Assembly: GCA_002345845.1 (NCBI GenBank)
Contig: DDWF01000016.1
Coordinates: 13,998 to 62,755 of the forward strand
Length of the DNA stretch: 48,758 nt
Reading direction: 5' to 3'
Source: Betaproteobacteria bacterium UBA2293
Lineage (GTDB): Bacteria > Pseudomonadota > Gammaproteobacteria > Burkholderiales > Rhodocyclaceae
The notes under the pieces are model-generated. The model searched no databases, was not told the origin of the DNA, and was given only the letters and a program-made list of their open reading frames with translations. The translations under genes and the position numbers were made by a program. Within the stretch, counting starts at the first letter, position 1, and each line of letters starts with the position of its first letter. Shown here one piece after another: positions 1 through 10,549 of the stretch.

Positions 1-25
1 AGTTCGAGACTCTTCTGCCGCTCCA
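1..25 (+). tRNA. tRNA-Gly, 3' end only
   Basis: The first 25 bases are identical to bases 212-236, the T-arm, acceptor 3' strand and CCA end of the complete tRNA-Gly downstream. The window therefore starts inside a second tRNA-Gly gene. The anticodon is outside the window, so GCC is inferred from the identity to the other copy. Confidence 0.85.
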
Positions 26-80
26 AGAATCCCGAGGGAAGCATAGCCTTCTTTCAAGTTGTATCGCAGGAACAAGGTAC

Positions 81-154
81 GGCGCGATAGCAAAGCGGTT
101 ATGCACCGGATTGCAAATCCGTGTAGGTCGGTTCGACTCCGGCTCGCGCCTCCA
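81..154 (+). tRNA. tRNA-Cys (GCA)
   Basis: A 74-nt cloverleaf can be drawn: acceptor GGCGCGA pairs with TCGCGCC, the anticodon loop ATTGCAAA carries GCA at 113-115, the T-loop is GTTCGACTC, and CCA is encoded at 152-154. It lies between two tRNA-Gly genes and is probably cotranscribed with them up to the terminator at 248-280. Confidence 0.95.
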
Positions 155-160
155 GAATTT

Positions 161-236
161 GCGGCAGTAGCTCAGTTGGTAGAGCGCAACCTTGCCAAGG
201 TTGAGGTCGAGAGTTCGAGACTCTTCTGCCGCTCCA
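161..236 (+). tRNA. tRNA-Gly (GCC)
   Basis: A 76-nt tRNA with acceptor GCGGCAG/CTGCCGC, D-arm AGCTCAGTTGGTAGAGC, anticodon GCC at 194-196, T-loop GTTCGAGAC and an encoded CCA. Its 3' end matches bases 1-25, so the cluster carries two copies of this tRNA around tRNA-Cys. Confidence 0.97.
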
Positions 237-247
237 GTAAAGATGAA

Positions 248-280
248 GGGAAAGCGCAAAGGCGCTTTCCCTTTTTTCTT
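248..280 (+). terminator. Rho-independent terminator of the tRNA cluster
   Basis: A perfect 10-bp stem (GGGAAAGCGC / GCGCTTTCCC, 248-257 and 262-271) with a 4-nt loop is followed by TTTTTTCTT. It lies 11 nt after tRNA-Gly and before tRNA-Leu, so tRNA-Leu needs its own promoter. Confidence 0.9.
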
Positions 281-292
281 GTTGCCTGTCGA

Positions 293-298
293 TATAAT
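293..298 (+). promoter_or_regulatory. -10 box of the tRNA-Leu promoter
   Basis: A perfect TATAAT lies 10 nt before the first base of tRNA-Leu, right after the terminator of the preceding tRNA unit. I see no good -35 hexamer at 16-18 nt spacing, so only the -10 element is called. Confidence 0.5.
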
Positions 299-307
299 CG
301 TGCCGCC

Positions 308-393
308 GCCCGGGTGGTGAAATTGGTAGACACAAGAGACTTAAAATCTCTCGCTCTTCGAGTGTACGGGTTCGACCCCCGTCCCGGGCACCA
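308..393 (+). tRNA. tRNA-Leu (TAA)
   Basis: An 86-nt class II tRNA: acceptor GCCCGGG/CCCGGGC, anticodon stem AGAGA/TCTCT with TAA at 342-344, a long variable arm, T-loop GTTCGACCC, and encoded CCA at 391-393. Confidence 0.96.
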
Positions 394-416
394 CCTGCGT
401 CCTGGCACGCCCCTGG

Positions 417-809
417 CTATTTGCCATTGAGGTAGGGCTTCATCTCCAGGTCGTATTCGACGATGTGCTGGTAGACCCATTTGCCGACGTCGGCGATGAT
501 CGTTTCGAGCGGGCGCTGCCTGCCGGCCATGCTGTCCATGTGCAACTGGGTCAGTTCCTCGACGATCCTGTGGTGTGCGGCATAATGCGCCCGCACCAGA
601 GTGATCGGCATGGACAGTCGGTCCATGACCGTCTCTTCAGTAAGGAAATGGTGCTGGAGTTGCTTGGTCAGCTTGCCGAGAATGTCGCTGATTTCTTCTT
701 CGTGTTCGTGGGTGCGCGGCAAGCTGGAGAGTCGTTCAAGCAGTGCGAACAGACCCTGATGCTGGTGATCGATGGTTGGCGAGCCGAGCAGTAGAGACGG
801 GTTCATCAT
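417..809 (-). CDS. Bacteriohemerythrin
   Basis: A 130-aa single-domain hemerythrin, a four-helix bundle with a non-heme di-iron site that binds O2 reversibly. The iron-ligand pattern is complete: H15 in the IDHQH segment, H54-xxx-E58, H75-xxx-H79, and H115-xxxx-D120. There is no signal peptide or extra domain, so the protein is cytoplasmic and probably stores or senses oxygen (family knowledge). Two ATG codons occur in tandem at the start and I kept the first; neither has a strong ribosome binding site. The gene is divergent from the lipoprotein gene at 921, and a Crp/Fnr-like half-palindrome lies between them. The gap to tRNA-Leu is only 23 nt. Confidence 0.93.
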   Translation of the reverse strand: MMNPSLLLGSPTIDHQHQGLFALLERLSSLPRTHEHEEEISDILGKLTKQLQHHFLTEETVMDRLSMPITLVRAHYAAHHRIVEELTQLHMDSMAGRQRPLETIIADVGKWVYQHIVEYDLEMKPYLNGK

Positions 810-882
810 TGCTTTCTGCGAATTATTTTTGGTGGTGTCAGCATAACCTTGGAATATTACTTTTGACCTCTATCCTGGCTGT

Positions 883-896
883 ATGAGCCAGATCAA
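883..896 (+). promoter_or_regulatory. Possible Fnr/Crp-type site
   Basis: ATGAG-CCAG-ATCAA resembles the Fnr box TTGAT-N4-ATCAA. The right half is perfect and the left half matches 3 of 5. It lies between the divergent hemerythrin and lipoprotein genes. Oxygen control of a hemerythrin would be sensible, but this is one degenerate site judged by eye. Confidence 0.3.
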
Positions 897-920
897 AGAT
901 GTAAAGGGAATGCATTGCTC

Positions 921-1133
921 ATGAAATACCTGATTGCTGTCGCCTTTGTTCTTTCCGGCTGTGCTTCCTGGCATTGGGAAAAACACGGTGCTTCGGCGGC
1001 GGACTACGAGGTCGACGAAAAGTTTTGCAAGCTACAGGCGTATTCCGGTACCGATGGCATGGTGACCCAGGCGCATGTGCGGCGGATGCACGACTGCCTG
1101 GCCGGCAGAGGCTGGAAGAAGGTCGCTAATTGA
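921..1133 (+). CDS. Small outer-membrane-type lipoprotein, function unknown
   Basis: A 70-aa protein beginning MKYLIAVAFVLSGCAS. This is a short signal peptide ending in the lipobox LSGC, so the mature protein should be a lipidated peptide of about 57 residues. Ser and Ala follow the cysteine, with no Asp at +2, so Lol sorting to the outer membrane is expected. Two further cysteines (in EKFCKLQ and MHDCLAG) could form a disulfide. An AAAGGGA ribosome binding site at 903-909 precedes ATG 921; an in-frame TTG at 915 would add only two residues. I recognise no family. It stands alone on the plus strand. Confidence 0.7.
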   Translation: MKYLIAVAFVLSGCASWHWEKHGASAADYEVDEKFCKLQAYSGTDGMVTQAHVRRMHDCLAGRGWKKVAN

Positions 1134-1243
1134 GCCGGTCAGGGGGTGCGGTAGCCGGTCGGATGGTATTATCCGCGCCCCCGTAATACATTGAGCCGGC
1201 GACAGGTGCCTTCAGTTCTCCTGGTCCGGCGATAGCCCTTCAG

Positions 1244-1693
1244 ATGATCATCTACGACCTTTGCTGTGACAATGACCACCGCTTCGAAGGCTGGTTTCGC
1301 AGTGCCGACGATTTCACGGCGCAGCTGGAACGGCGTTTCGTCAGCTGTCCACAGTGCGACAGCCATCAGGTACGGCGCGTGCCGTCGGCGGTGGCCATCG
1401 GCACGTCGGCGGCGGCTGCGCCCGGAGTTCCCTCGGTAGCCTTGTCCGGCACGGCGATGATGCCGGCCGGCAAGCAGGTGATGGCGCTGTACCGGCAACT
1501 GATCCAGGCCGTGGTCGAAAGCTGCGAGGATGTCGGCGAGGCCTTTGTCGAAGAGGCACGCAAGATGCATTACAACGAGGCGCCGGAACGCCCGATCCGC
1601 GGCGATGCCTCCGAGGAAGAGTGCGAAGCCCTGCGCGACGAGGGCATCGAAGTCATTCGCCTGCCCAGCATCAAGGACGAAGAACTCAACTGA
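1244..1693 (+). CDS. DUF1178 family protein
   Basis: A 149-aa protein that fits the DUF1178 family: MIIYDLCC at the N-terminus, an HxFEGWF-type segment (H12 to F18), and a CPQC pair (C35, C38) that with C7/C8 looks like a small zinc ribbon. The middle (about 50-75) is Ala/Pro-rich and variable; the C-terminal half is acidic and helical and ends in the IRLPSIKDEELN segment common in the family. Function is unknown for the family. The ATG at 1244 gives the canonical N-terminus. The gene ends 7 bp before the 3' end of ureG and is convergent with it. Confidence 0.88.
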   Translation: MIIYDLCCDNDHRFEGWFRSADDFTAQLERRFVSCPQCDSHQVRRVPSAVAIGTSAAAAPGVPSVALSGTAMMPAGKQVMALYRQLIQAVVESCEDVGEAFVEEARKMHYNEAPERPIRGDASEEECEALRDEGIEVIRLPSIKDEELN

Positions 1694-1700
1694 GCGGCGT

Positions 1701-2327
<627 letters not shown>

Positions 2328-2331
2328 GGTT

Positions 2332-3027
2332 TTACGATCGGAAGAGACGTGAATACTGGGTTTCGTGACGGGCGCAGGCGATGGCGAAGGCCGGCGTGAA
2401 GTTGGACCATTGCGTTTCCGGCAGCTGCAGCGCGGCGGCAGCTACTGCCGGGATCTGCCCGCCGAGTTCGGCCAGCAGGCGCTGGCCTGAGGCCTGGCCG
2501 AGCGGCACCGCCTTCAGCGCCGCCATCACCTGGTTCTCTGCCCAGGACCACAGGTAGGCCGTGACCGCGGCCTCCGGGGCGATGTTCCAGGCGGCGGCGA
2601 GGCCGGCCCAACCGGTCGGGAAGGCGATCTCGGCGAGCCTGGCCAGCGTGCCTTCAACTTCTGCCAGGGCGGGGTCGCGCAGATCGCGCACCAGGCGGTT
2701 CAGCGAAAAGCCCATCTGGACGGTTTCCGCGCGCAGTTCGGCGGATTCGCGGCTGGCCAGGAATTCACCGTTGAGGCGGGCGATCTCGGCCGCATCTCCG
2801 GCTGACCAGGCGGTCATCAGCGCCGCCACCAGCGGCGCCTCATAGCGGCCGATGCCGTGTTGCAGCAGGTCGGCGATCCAGCGCCCGGCCGTCGCTTCGT
2901 TGCCAATCACGGCGGATTCGACCGCCCATTCCAGCCCCTGCGAATAGGTGTAGGCACCGACCGGCAGGGCCGGGCTGGCCAGTTGCAGCAGGCGGGCGAG
3001 CTGGAGCGCAGTGGTGGATTGGTTCAT
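2332..3027 (-). CDS. ureF: Urease accessory protein UreF
   Basis: A 231-aa all-helical scaffold protein that bridges UreD and UreG during nickel insertion into urease. Family hallmarks are the N-terminal [25 protein letters not shown] stretch (residues about 14-39), the GWAGLAAAW segment and the C-terminal [24 protein letters not shown]. The ATG gives the usual N-terminus. The gene starts next to the divergent acyltransferase gene, whose 5' region must contain the ureF promoter. Confidence 0.96.
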   Translation of the reverse strand: MNQSTTALQLARLLQLASPALPVGAYTYSQGLEWAVESAVIGNEATAGRWIADLLQHGIGRYEAPLVAALMTAWSAGDAAEIARLNGEFLASRESAELRAETVQMGFSLNRLVRDLRDPALAEVEGTLARLAEIAFPTGWAGLAAAWNIAPEAAVTAYLWSWAENQVMAALKAVPLGQASGQRLLAELGGQIPAVAAAALQLPETQWSNFTPAFAIACARHETQYSRLFRS

Positions 3028-3223
3028 GGGCGCTATTGTCCAGCGAATCGTGCCACCGGCGAATACGCATTTGTGCGCAGCGCGCGTTGTCCGTCGTCCG
3101 GTGGAGTCTTCCGCAGTAGAATGCGCCGCCCTTTGCCTGGTCTGCTTCGTGCTAGTCCATTGGCATTGCCGTCCTGCCGTGCTTGGCGGTTTTCTTCATT
3201 CGTGCAACCACGGAATTGACCTC

Positions 3224-4357
3224 GTGCTATCCGCCATTAAAGACTCAGACGTTTCCCCATCGCCACCGGCTTCGGCTGGTCGGGCGCCGCTGCCCCTGAT
3301 CGTCGCCCTGCGGGCGCTGGCGGCGCTGATCATCCTCTGGCACCACTTTGCCCTCTATCCGCCCCTGCGCGAATGGGCGGCGCCGTTGCTCGGTGAAGTG
3401 CTCGACTGGTTCGAAATCCACGCTCGCGCCACGCAGGTGTTTTTCGTCGTCGGCGGCTATGTCATGGCGCGTAGCATGAACACACGGCACTGGGGTAGCC
3501 GGGCCGTCGGCGGCTTCATCCGCGAGCGCTATTTCCGCCTTGGTCTGCCTTACCTGGCGGTCATCGCAATCGTCCTGCCGGTCTATCTGTTCGCCCGCGG
3601 CTGGGTGCCCGATGCGGTGCTCGGGCAGCCGGTAGCGGTGATACAGTTGCTGGCCCATCTCTTCTTTCTGCAGGATATTCTCGGCTACGAGCCACTTTCG
3701 GCCGGGCTGTGGTTCGTCTGCATCAACTTTCAGATCGGCTTGCTCTATGTCGCCACGCTCTGGCTACGCGACGTGCCAGGCGGCGGACGCTTGGATTTCG
3801 TCGGCCTGACCGGCTGGGGACTGGCGATCTTTTCGTTGTTTCATGCCAACCTGGATAGCTCCTGGGATGTCTGGGCCCTGTATTTCTTCCCCTATTTCTT
3901 CATGGGCGTCATCGTGCATCGCGCCCAGCGGGGCGGTGTCGCTCGGCTGGAGTTCTGGTTGTTTCAGGCGCTGCTCGTTGCTGCCATGTTGTTTGAGTGG
4001 CGTTGGCGCCTGGGCATCGCGCTGGTGGTCGGGCTGTTGTTGCTTGCTGGCGACAGGAGAGGATTTGCGGCGTTCTGGCCACGCAGTCGCCTGCTTGCCT
4101 GGTTGGGGAAGATCTCCTACAGCCTGTTTCTCATCCATTTCCCGGTTTTGGTCCTGGTTGCCGCCATCTGGGCGCGCCTTGGCTGGAATACTCCGGAGCT
4201 GGCCGTGGCTGGTCTGCTTGTCGCCTTCGTCCTGAGCGTCGTCAGCGCTGCCGGTTTCCACCGCTGGATCGAGACCCCGGCAGCCCGTCTGGCGCGGAAA
4301 TTCCGGCCACCTGCGGGAATCGGCAGGCAAGTGCCGGCACCGGCCTGGGCACGCTGA
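3224..4357 (+). CDS. Acyltransferase 3 family integral membrane protein
   Basis: Frame open from 3011; I prefer the GTG at 3224, with GGA at 3212-3214, which gives 377 aa, the usual family length. The first membrane helix contains LRALAALIILWHHF; the His in this position is the conserved catalytic residue of acyltransferase 3 proteins. A conserved Arg lies in RERYFRLGLPYL. About ten hydrophobic helices follow, ending with KISYSLFLIHFPVLVLV and a C-terminal FHRWIETPAARLARKF, both typical of the OafA/YrhL group that acylates surface sugars. The substrate cannot be read from sequence. It sits on the plus strand between ureE and ureF, interrupting the urease genes, and is followed by a beta-barrel gene with its own control region. 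Confidence 0.88.
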   Translation: MLSAIKDSDVSPSPPASAGRAPLPLIVALRALAALIILWHHFALYPPLREWAAPLLGEVLDWFEIHARATQVFFVVGGYVMARSMNTRHWGSRAVGGFIRERYFRLGLPYLAVIAIVLPVYLFARGWVPDAVLGQPVAVIQLLAHLFFLQDILGYEPLSAGLWFVCINFQIGLLYVATLWLRDVPGGGRLDFVGLTGWGLAIFSLFHANLDSSWDVWALYFFPYFFMGVIVHRAQRGGVARLEFWLFQALLVAAMLFEWRWRLGIALVVGLLLLAGDRRGFAAFWPRSRLLAWLGKISYSLFLIHFPVLVLVAAIWARLGWNTPELAVAGLLVAFVLSVVSAAGFHRWIETPAARLARKFRPPAGIGRQVPAPAWAR

Positions 4358-4377
4358 TACCGTATTCGCTGGCTATA

Positions 4378-4393
4378 AGTGACCGAGGTCACA
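4378..4393 (+). promoter_or_regulatory. Crp-type palindromic site
   Basis: AGTGA-CCGAGG-TCACA matches the Crp consensus TGTGA-N6-TCACA at 9 of 10 specified bases, with a perfect GTGACC/GGTCAC core. It lies 109 nt before the start of the beta-barrel gene, in a non-coding stretch of 144 nt. The regulator could be any Crp/Fnr family member. Confidence 0.5.
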
Positions 4394-4501
4394 GAGCAGT
4401 TGATCAGAGACGGCTAATATTTGACAGCCGGTGGCCTTCGGCCGCATTCCCGCCGGGCTTGGCAAATAGCCCCGGTCAATTATTTAAGGAATCTATACCC
4501 C

Positions 4502-5047
4502 ATGAAAAAACTTCTCCTGGCAGTTGTCGTTTCGTCTCTTTCTGCTGGTGCCATGGCGGATGGCCTGAGGTTCGCGCCGGTCCTCTCCGACCAGGCGTTC
4601 AAGTTCGAGCCGACTGTTGCGCTGACTGTCGGTACGGTCAAGCCGAACGGCGACAGCAGTGAGATGGCCTATGGCGTTGAGTTCAACTTCAACTGCGGCC
4701 TGCTGCAGACGCCAGACAACCGCATCCGTACCCATCTGTCGTTGTCGCGGGTCAACGACAACAACTATGACGCGACGATCATCGAAATGTCGCCGCGTTA
4801 TACGGTGCCGCTGGCCAGTGGCTTCTCCATCGGCGTCGGTCCCAGCCTGGGGGCTGTGCGCGTCGATCCGGATGCCGCCGGCGTCAATCGGGAAACCTTC
4901 TTCGCCTACGGTATCGTCGGCGGCGTCAATTACCGTATGGGCGCGCTCTATGCCGGCCTAGACCTCGGCGTGCGCCGCACCAGCGAAAAGAACAATATCG
5001 ATTTCGACAGCCGTTATGCCACGCTGAAGGTCGGTATCAACTTCTGA
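4502..5047 (+). CDS. Small outer-membrane beta-barrel protein
   Basis: A 181-aa protein with a signal peptide (MKKLLLAVVVSSLSAGAMA, cleavage after about residue 19) and then alternating hydrophobic/polar strands rich in Gly and aromatic residues, ending in ATLKVGINF. The terminal Phe is the usual BAM recognition signal. The size suggests an eight-stranded barrel of the YfaZ/OmpW-like sort, but I cannot assign a named family. The start is set by AAGGA at 4486-4490 and the signal peptide; the frame is open further upstream. A Crp-like site precedes it. It is convergent with ureE (21 bp apart). Confidence 0.82.
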   Translation: MKKLLLAVVVSSLSAGAMADGLRFAPVLSDQAFKFEPTVALTVGTVKPNGDSSEMAYGVEFNFNCGLLQTPDNRIRTHLSLSRVNDNNYDATIIEMSPRYTVPLASGFSIGVGPSLGAVRVDPDAAGVNRETFFAYGIVGGVNYRMGALYAGLDLGVRRTSEKNNIDFDSRYATLKVGINF

Positions 5048-5068
5048 ACCGGCTGATCCCGGCCCGAT

Positions 5069-5611
5069 TCACGGTTTCCTGAACTGGTGAATCTTCGGCA
5101 CCGAACGGTGCGGGCCGTGGCCGGGGGCATGCAGGTCGGCAGCTGGTTCGGGCGGCTCGTCACCATGATGATGACCGCCGTGTGCCCCGTAGGCACCCGA
5201 TTCGGGCTGGAAAGGGGCCTCGGTTTCGCTGATCGCGCAACCGAGGCCTTTCACCATTTCAGCGAGCACATGGTCGGTCTGGAAACGCAGCTTGCCGCCG
5301 TTGTCGGTCGGCAGGATCTGTACCGGTACATGCCGGTTGCCCAGGTGGTAGGCGGCGCGGGCGAAGAGTAACGGGCTGCCGGCGACAGCTTCGATCAGTT
5401 TTTCCGGCGCGGCGCGGATTTCGACGACGGCCGAACCATCTTCGGCCGCCAGCTTGTCGCCGCCGTGCAGATGGTCGCCACGTTCGAGGAAGATGCCGGC
5501 CGGCGTGCCCGAGGCCAGCGTCACCTTCAGGCGGCTGCGCTTGCGTTCGTCGTAGGCCAGGGCCACCGAGTCGGTGGCCGGGGCGGTGCTGCGCTTGTTC
5601 AGAATCAGCAT
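5069..5611 (-). CDS. ureE: Urease nickel metallochaperone UreE
   Basis: A 180-aa dimeric nickel carrier that feeds UreG and urease. The N-terminal domain (1-75) contains the peptide-binding fold with ERGDHLHGGD. The C-terminal metal-binding domain has NRHVPVQI and the DHVLAEMVKGLG helix. The tail from about residue 145 is rich in His (HGGHHHGDEPP, then HAPGHGPH), typical of UreE proteins that store extra nickel. It follows ureC by 18 bp in the same orientation and is the last gene of the ureABCE block. Confidence 0.96.
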   Translation of the reverse strand: MLILNKRSTAPATDSVALAYDERKRSRLKVTLASGTPAGIFLERGDHLHGGDKLAAEDGSAVVEIRAAPEKLIEAVAGSPLLFARAAYHLGNRHVPVQILPTDNGGKLRFQTDHVLAEMVKGLGCAISETEAPFQPESGAYGAHGGHHHGDEPPEPAADLHAPGHGPHRSVPKIHQFRKP

Positions 5612-5629
5612 GAGCTTTTACGCAAAGTC

Positions 5630-7335
<1,706 letters not shown>

Positions 7336-7336
<1 letters not shown>

Positions 7337-7641
7337 CAGAGCGCTCCCTGAATGAGGCCGCGGAAGCCGTAAACCTTGCGTTCGCCAGCCAGCGCGACCA
7401 GTTGCACGGTGCGCGTCTGGCCCGGTTCGAAGCGCACGGCGGTGCCGGCGGCGATGTCGAGGCGGAAACCACGAGCGGCTTCGCGATCAAAGCTCAGGCC
7501 GGCGTTGGTTTCATGGAAGTGATAATGCGAGCCGACCTGGATCGGCCGGTCGCCGGTATTGGCCACCACCAGCGTGATCGTCGGCCGGCCGGCGTTGAGT
7601 TCGAGTTCGCCGGGTTCGGCGAGGAGTTCTCCGGGGATCAT
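7336..7641 (-). CDS. ureB: Urease subunit beta UreB
   Basis: A 101-aa structural subunit that packs against UreC. It starts [20 protein letters not shown] and contains the family core [16 protein letters not shown] and the tail [12 protein letters not shown]. It is a separate gene, not fused to UreA. It lies 9 bp after ureA and overlaps ureC by one base. Confidence 0.98.
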
Positions 7642-7650
7642 GTCAGCGCC

Positions 7651-7953
7651 TCAGACGATGGGGTTATGGACCGTGACCAGCTTGGTGCCGTCGGGAAAGG
7701 TCGCTTCGACCTGGATTTCCGGAATCAGCTCGGCGATGCCGTCCATCACGTCGGCGCGGCTCAGCACCTGGGTGCCGGCGTGCATCAGCTCGGCGACGGT
7801 ACGGCCTTCGCGGGCGCCTTCCATGATTGCGCAGGTGATCAACGCCACTGCTTCCGGGTAGTTCAGCTTCAGGCCCTTGGCCTGGCGCCGTTCGGCGAGC
7901 AGGCCGGCGGTAAAGATGAGGAGCTTGTCCTTCTCGCGGGGTGTCAGTTCCAT
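7651..7953 (-). CDS. ureA: Urease subunit gamma UreA
   Basis: A 100-aa small subunit. The start is [23 protein letters not shown], the canonical N-terminus, preceded on the minus strand by a GAGGAA ribosome binding site; the frame is open a further 43 codons upstream but that part is unlike the family. Other hallmarks are [13 protein letters not shown] and [12 protein letters not shown] at the C-terminus. It heads ureA-ureB-ureC-ureE. A 151-nt gap separates it from the PACE gene upstream, room for a promoter, though I recognise none. Confidence 0.98.
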   Translation of the reverse strand: MELTPREKDKLLIFTAGLLAERRQAKGLKLNYPEAVALITCAIMEGAREGRTVAELMHAGTQVLSRADVMDGIAELIPEIQVEATFPDGTKLVTVHNPIV

Positions 7954-8104
7954 GAAAATTCCTCGGGAATTCCAGATTCTTGAAAAAGCGCCCGGGCGAC
8001 TGGATCGCCGAGCAGGCGGGTGCGGCGGCAATGCGTGGGCGCGATGATAATGCACCACTGCGGCGACCGGAGCCATACGCAAGAGCGCGTAGAGGCTTCG
8101 CCGA

Positions 8105-8572
8105 TTACGAGGTTTCCTCGCCGGCAGCGGCAGTCAAGTCAACAATCGGAAAGAAGCGGTCGTAGGCCAGGTTGAAGGCGAAAGCGTAGGCGACGTAGGC
8201 GAGGGCCAGGCCGATGTCGGCGATCAAAGCTTCCAGCCAGCCCATGCCGGTCCACATCATGATGATCGGCAGGCTGACGAGCAGCAGCCCGCCTTCGAAG
8301 CCGAGAGCATGGATGCCGCGCATCCACATCGCCCGGCGGTCGGCTGTACGCCCGGTCAGGCGCCCCTCAAGCCAGTCGAAGGCGGTGTTGTAGACGGCAT
8401 TCCACAGTGCAGCGATGGCCGCGATTACCGCCAGCAGACCGAGCGAGTCGCTCAGCGGTACGCCACTCAACCAGACGAAGGGGGGCGTGATCAGCAGTAG
8501 ACCGCCGAGTTCGAACAGGATGACCTGGCGGATGCGATCCGTCAGGCTCCGGAGTTTGGGGGGGGGATTCAT
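8105..8572 (-). CDS. PACE family multidrug exporter (BTP domain pair)
   Basis: A 155-aa protein of four membrane helices arranged as two tandem bacterial transmembrane pair repeats. Repeat one has E21 in helix 1 (ILFELGG) and [10 protein letters not shown]; repeat two has E93 (GFEGG) and [12 protein letters not shown]. AceI-type PACE proteins export chlorhexidine and related biocides or short diamines by proton antiport, with the helix-1 Glu as key residue (family knowledge). It lies 18 bp after uraA in the same orientation. A run of nine C on the coding strand covers codons 3-5, making the N-terminus prone to frameshift. Confidence 0.88.
   Translation of the reverse strand: MNPPPKLRSLTDRIRQVILFELGGLLLITPPFVWLSGVPLSDSLGLLAVIAAIAALWNAVYNTAFDWLEGRLTGRTADRRAMWMRGIHALGFEGGLLLVSLPIIMMWTGMGWLEALIADIGLALAYVAYAFAFNLAYDRFFPIVDLTAAAGEETS
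8558..8566. repeat. Nine-base G/C homopolymer in the PACE gene start
   Basis: Nine G on the plus strand (CCC CCC CCC at codons 3-5 of the PACE gene). Gain or loss of one base would shift the frame right after the start codon. Confidence 0.9.
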
Positions 8573-8590
8573 CGGGGCGACGGCGCCAGC

Positions 8591-9820
8591 TTATTCCGCC
8601 TTCGGCTCATTCGGCAGCAGCAGGTTGAGCAGCACCGCGAGCACACCGCACAGGCTGATGCCCTGCAGCGAGAAGCTGCCGATGGTGACGCCGAGGCCGC
8701 CGATGCCGGTGACCAGCGTCACCGAGACGATGCACAGATTGCGCGCGCTGGACAGGTTCACCTTGGCATCCAGCAGCGTCTTCAGGCCGATGCCGGCGAT
8801 TGAGCCGAACAGCAGCACCATGATGCCGCCCATCACCGGCAACGGGATGGTCTGCAGCAGCGCCCCGAACTTGCCGACGAAGGCCATCAGGATGGCGAAG
8901 CACGCTGCCCAGGTCATTACCGCCGGGTTGTAGTTCTTGGTCAGCATCACGGCGCCGGTGACTTCGCCGTAAGTTGTTACCGGCGGGCCGCCGAACAGGC
9001 CGACGACATTGACCGCCAGCCCGTCACCGAGCAGCGTGCGGTGCAGGCCGGGGCTTTCGGTATAGTCCTTGCCGGCCACCGAGCCGATGGCCAGGATGCC
9101 GCCGACGTGTTCGACGATGGGGGCGATGGCGACCGGGATCATGAACAGGATGGCGGCCAGGTTGAATTCCGGCGTGCCGAATTGCGGCAGGGCGATCCAG
9201 GCGGCGTCGTGGACCTTGCTGAAGTCGACGATGCCGAGGAACAGCGAAACGATGTAGCCGACGGCGACGCCGACCAGGATCGGCACCAGCTTCAATAGGC
9301 CGCGGGCGCGGATGGCGGTCAGCATCGTCGCCAGCAGCGAGATCGCGGCGACGGCGATGGCCGTGCTATAGGGCACGACCTGGGCATCGCCGGCCTTGCC
9401 GGTGGCCATACCGACGGCGACCTGGGCCAGACCGAGGCCGATGACCATAACCACCGGGCCGATCACCACCGGCGGCAGCAGCTTGTGGATCAGCCCGACG
9501 CCGCGCCATTTGACCAGCGCCGCGGCGACGTAATAGAAAAAGCTGGCGGCGGCCAGCGCACCGAGCGTCGCGTTCATGCCCCAGGTTTGCACCGAGTAAA
9601 TCACCGGGGCGATGAAGGCGAAGCTGGAGCCGAGATAGATCGGTACCTGGCGCTTGGTGCAGATCTGGAAGATCAGCGTGCCGACGCCGGCGCCGAGCAG
9701 CGCCAGGCTGGGGTTGAGGCCGGTCAGCAGCGGCACCAGCACGGTGGCGCCGAAGGCGACGAAAAGGATTTGCGCGCCGGACAGGGCGGTGCGCCAGACT
9801 GGGTCTTGCGTAGCGTTCAT
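8591..9820 (-). CDS. uraA: Uracil permease (NCS2 family)
   Basis: A 409-aa inner-membrane nucleobase:proton symporter with about 14 hydrophobic helices. The NCS2 substrate motif appears as [15 protein letters not shown], and the ligand-contacting Glu region as [13 protein letters not shown]. The uracil preference rests on similarity to UraA and on the neighbour: its start overlaps the upp stop by 4 bp, so the pair imports uracil and traps it as UMP. It lies inside the urease gene block, between ureD and ureA. Confidence 0.95.
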   Translation of the reverse strand: MNATQDPVWRTALSGAQILFVAFGATVLVPLLTGLNPSLALLGAGVGTLIFQICTKRQVPIYLGSSFAFIAPVIYSVQTWGMNATLGALAAASFFYYVAAALVKWRGVGLIHKLLPPVVIGPVVMVIGLGLAQVAVGMATGKAGDAQVVPYSTAIAVAAISLLATMLTAIRARGLLKLVPILVGVAVGYIVSLFLGIVDFSKVHDAAWIALPQFGTPEFNLAAILFMIPVAIAPIVEHVGGILAIGSVAGKDYTESPGLHRTLLGDGLAVNVVGLFGGPPVTTYGEVTGAVMLTKNYNPAVMTWAACFAILMAFVGKFGALLQTIPLPVMGGIMVLLFGSIAGIGLKTLLDAKVNLSSARNLCIVSVTLVTGIGGLGVTIGSFSLQGISLCGVLAVLLNLLLPNEPKAE

Positions 9821-10449
9821 GCTTCCTTGGTTCCGAAAATCTTGTCCCCGGCATCGCCGAGGCCAGGGATGATGTAGCCGAGTTCGTTGAGGTGGCTGTC
9901 GACGGCGGCGGTGTAGATCTCGATCTCCGGATGGGCCGCCGTCAGCGCCGCGATGCCTTCCGGCGCGGCGACCAGCACCAGCGCCTTGATGTGCTTGCAG
10001 CCCTTGCGTTTGAGCATGTCCACGGTGGCGATCAGCGAGCCGCCGGTGGCCAGCATCGGGTCGATGATCAGCGCCAGGCGTTCCTCCAACTGGCCGACGA
10101 AGCGCTCGAAATAGGGTTCCGGCATCAGCGTCTGGTGGTTACGGGCGATGCCGACGACGCTGACCTTGGCGTTCGGAATCAGGTCGAGCACGCCGTCGAG
10201 CATGCCGATGCCGGCGCGCAGGATGGGCACCACGGTAACTTTCTTGCCCTTGATCTGGTCGATCTCGACCGGCCCGGCCCAGCCTTCGATGGTCACCTTC
10301 TCCAGTTCGAAATCGGCGCAGGCCTCATAGGTCAACAGGCGCGCCAGCTCGGCGGCCAGTTCGCGGAACTTCTTGGTACTGATGTCGCCCTCCCGCATCA
10401 GGCCGATCTTGTGTTTGACCAGGGGGTGGCGGACTTCGATTACCGGCAT
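9817..10449 (-). CDS. upp: Uracil phosphoribosyltransferase
   Basis: A 210-aa enzyme that joins uracil and PRPP to make UMP. The PRPP loop is visible as [11 protein letters not shown], and the family-specific start [19 protein letters not shown] and the uracil-binding C-terminus [16 protein letters not shown] are intact. A GAGG ribosome binding site lies just before the ATG on the minus strand. It overlaps uraA by 4 bp and follows ureD by 100 nt. Confidence 0.98.
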   Translation of the reverse strand: MPVIEVRHPLVKHKIGLMREGDISTKKFRELAAELARLLTYEACADFELEKVTIEGWAGPVEIDQIKGKKVTVVPILRAGIGMLDGVLDLIPNAKVSVVGIARNHQTLMPEPYFERFVGQLEERLALIIDPMLATGGSLIATVDMLKRKGCKHIKALVLVAAPEGIAALTAAHPEIEIYTAAVDSHLNELGYIIPGLGDAGDKIFGTKEA

Positions 10450-10549
10450 GGCATCCTCGCTAGCATTTTGAAAAAGGGGGAAGGGTAACCGATCAGGGCA
10501 GCGCCGAACCGAGCGGCGGCACGCTGGCGACCAGGCGCCACAAAGCGGC

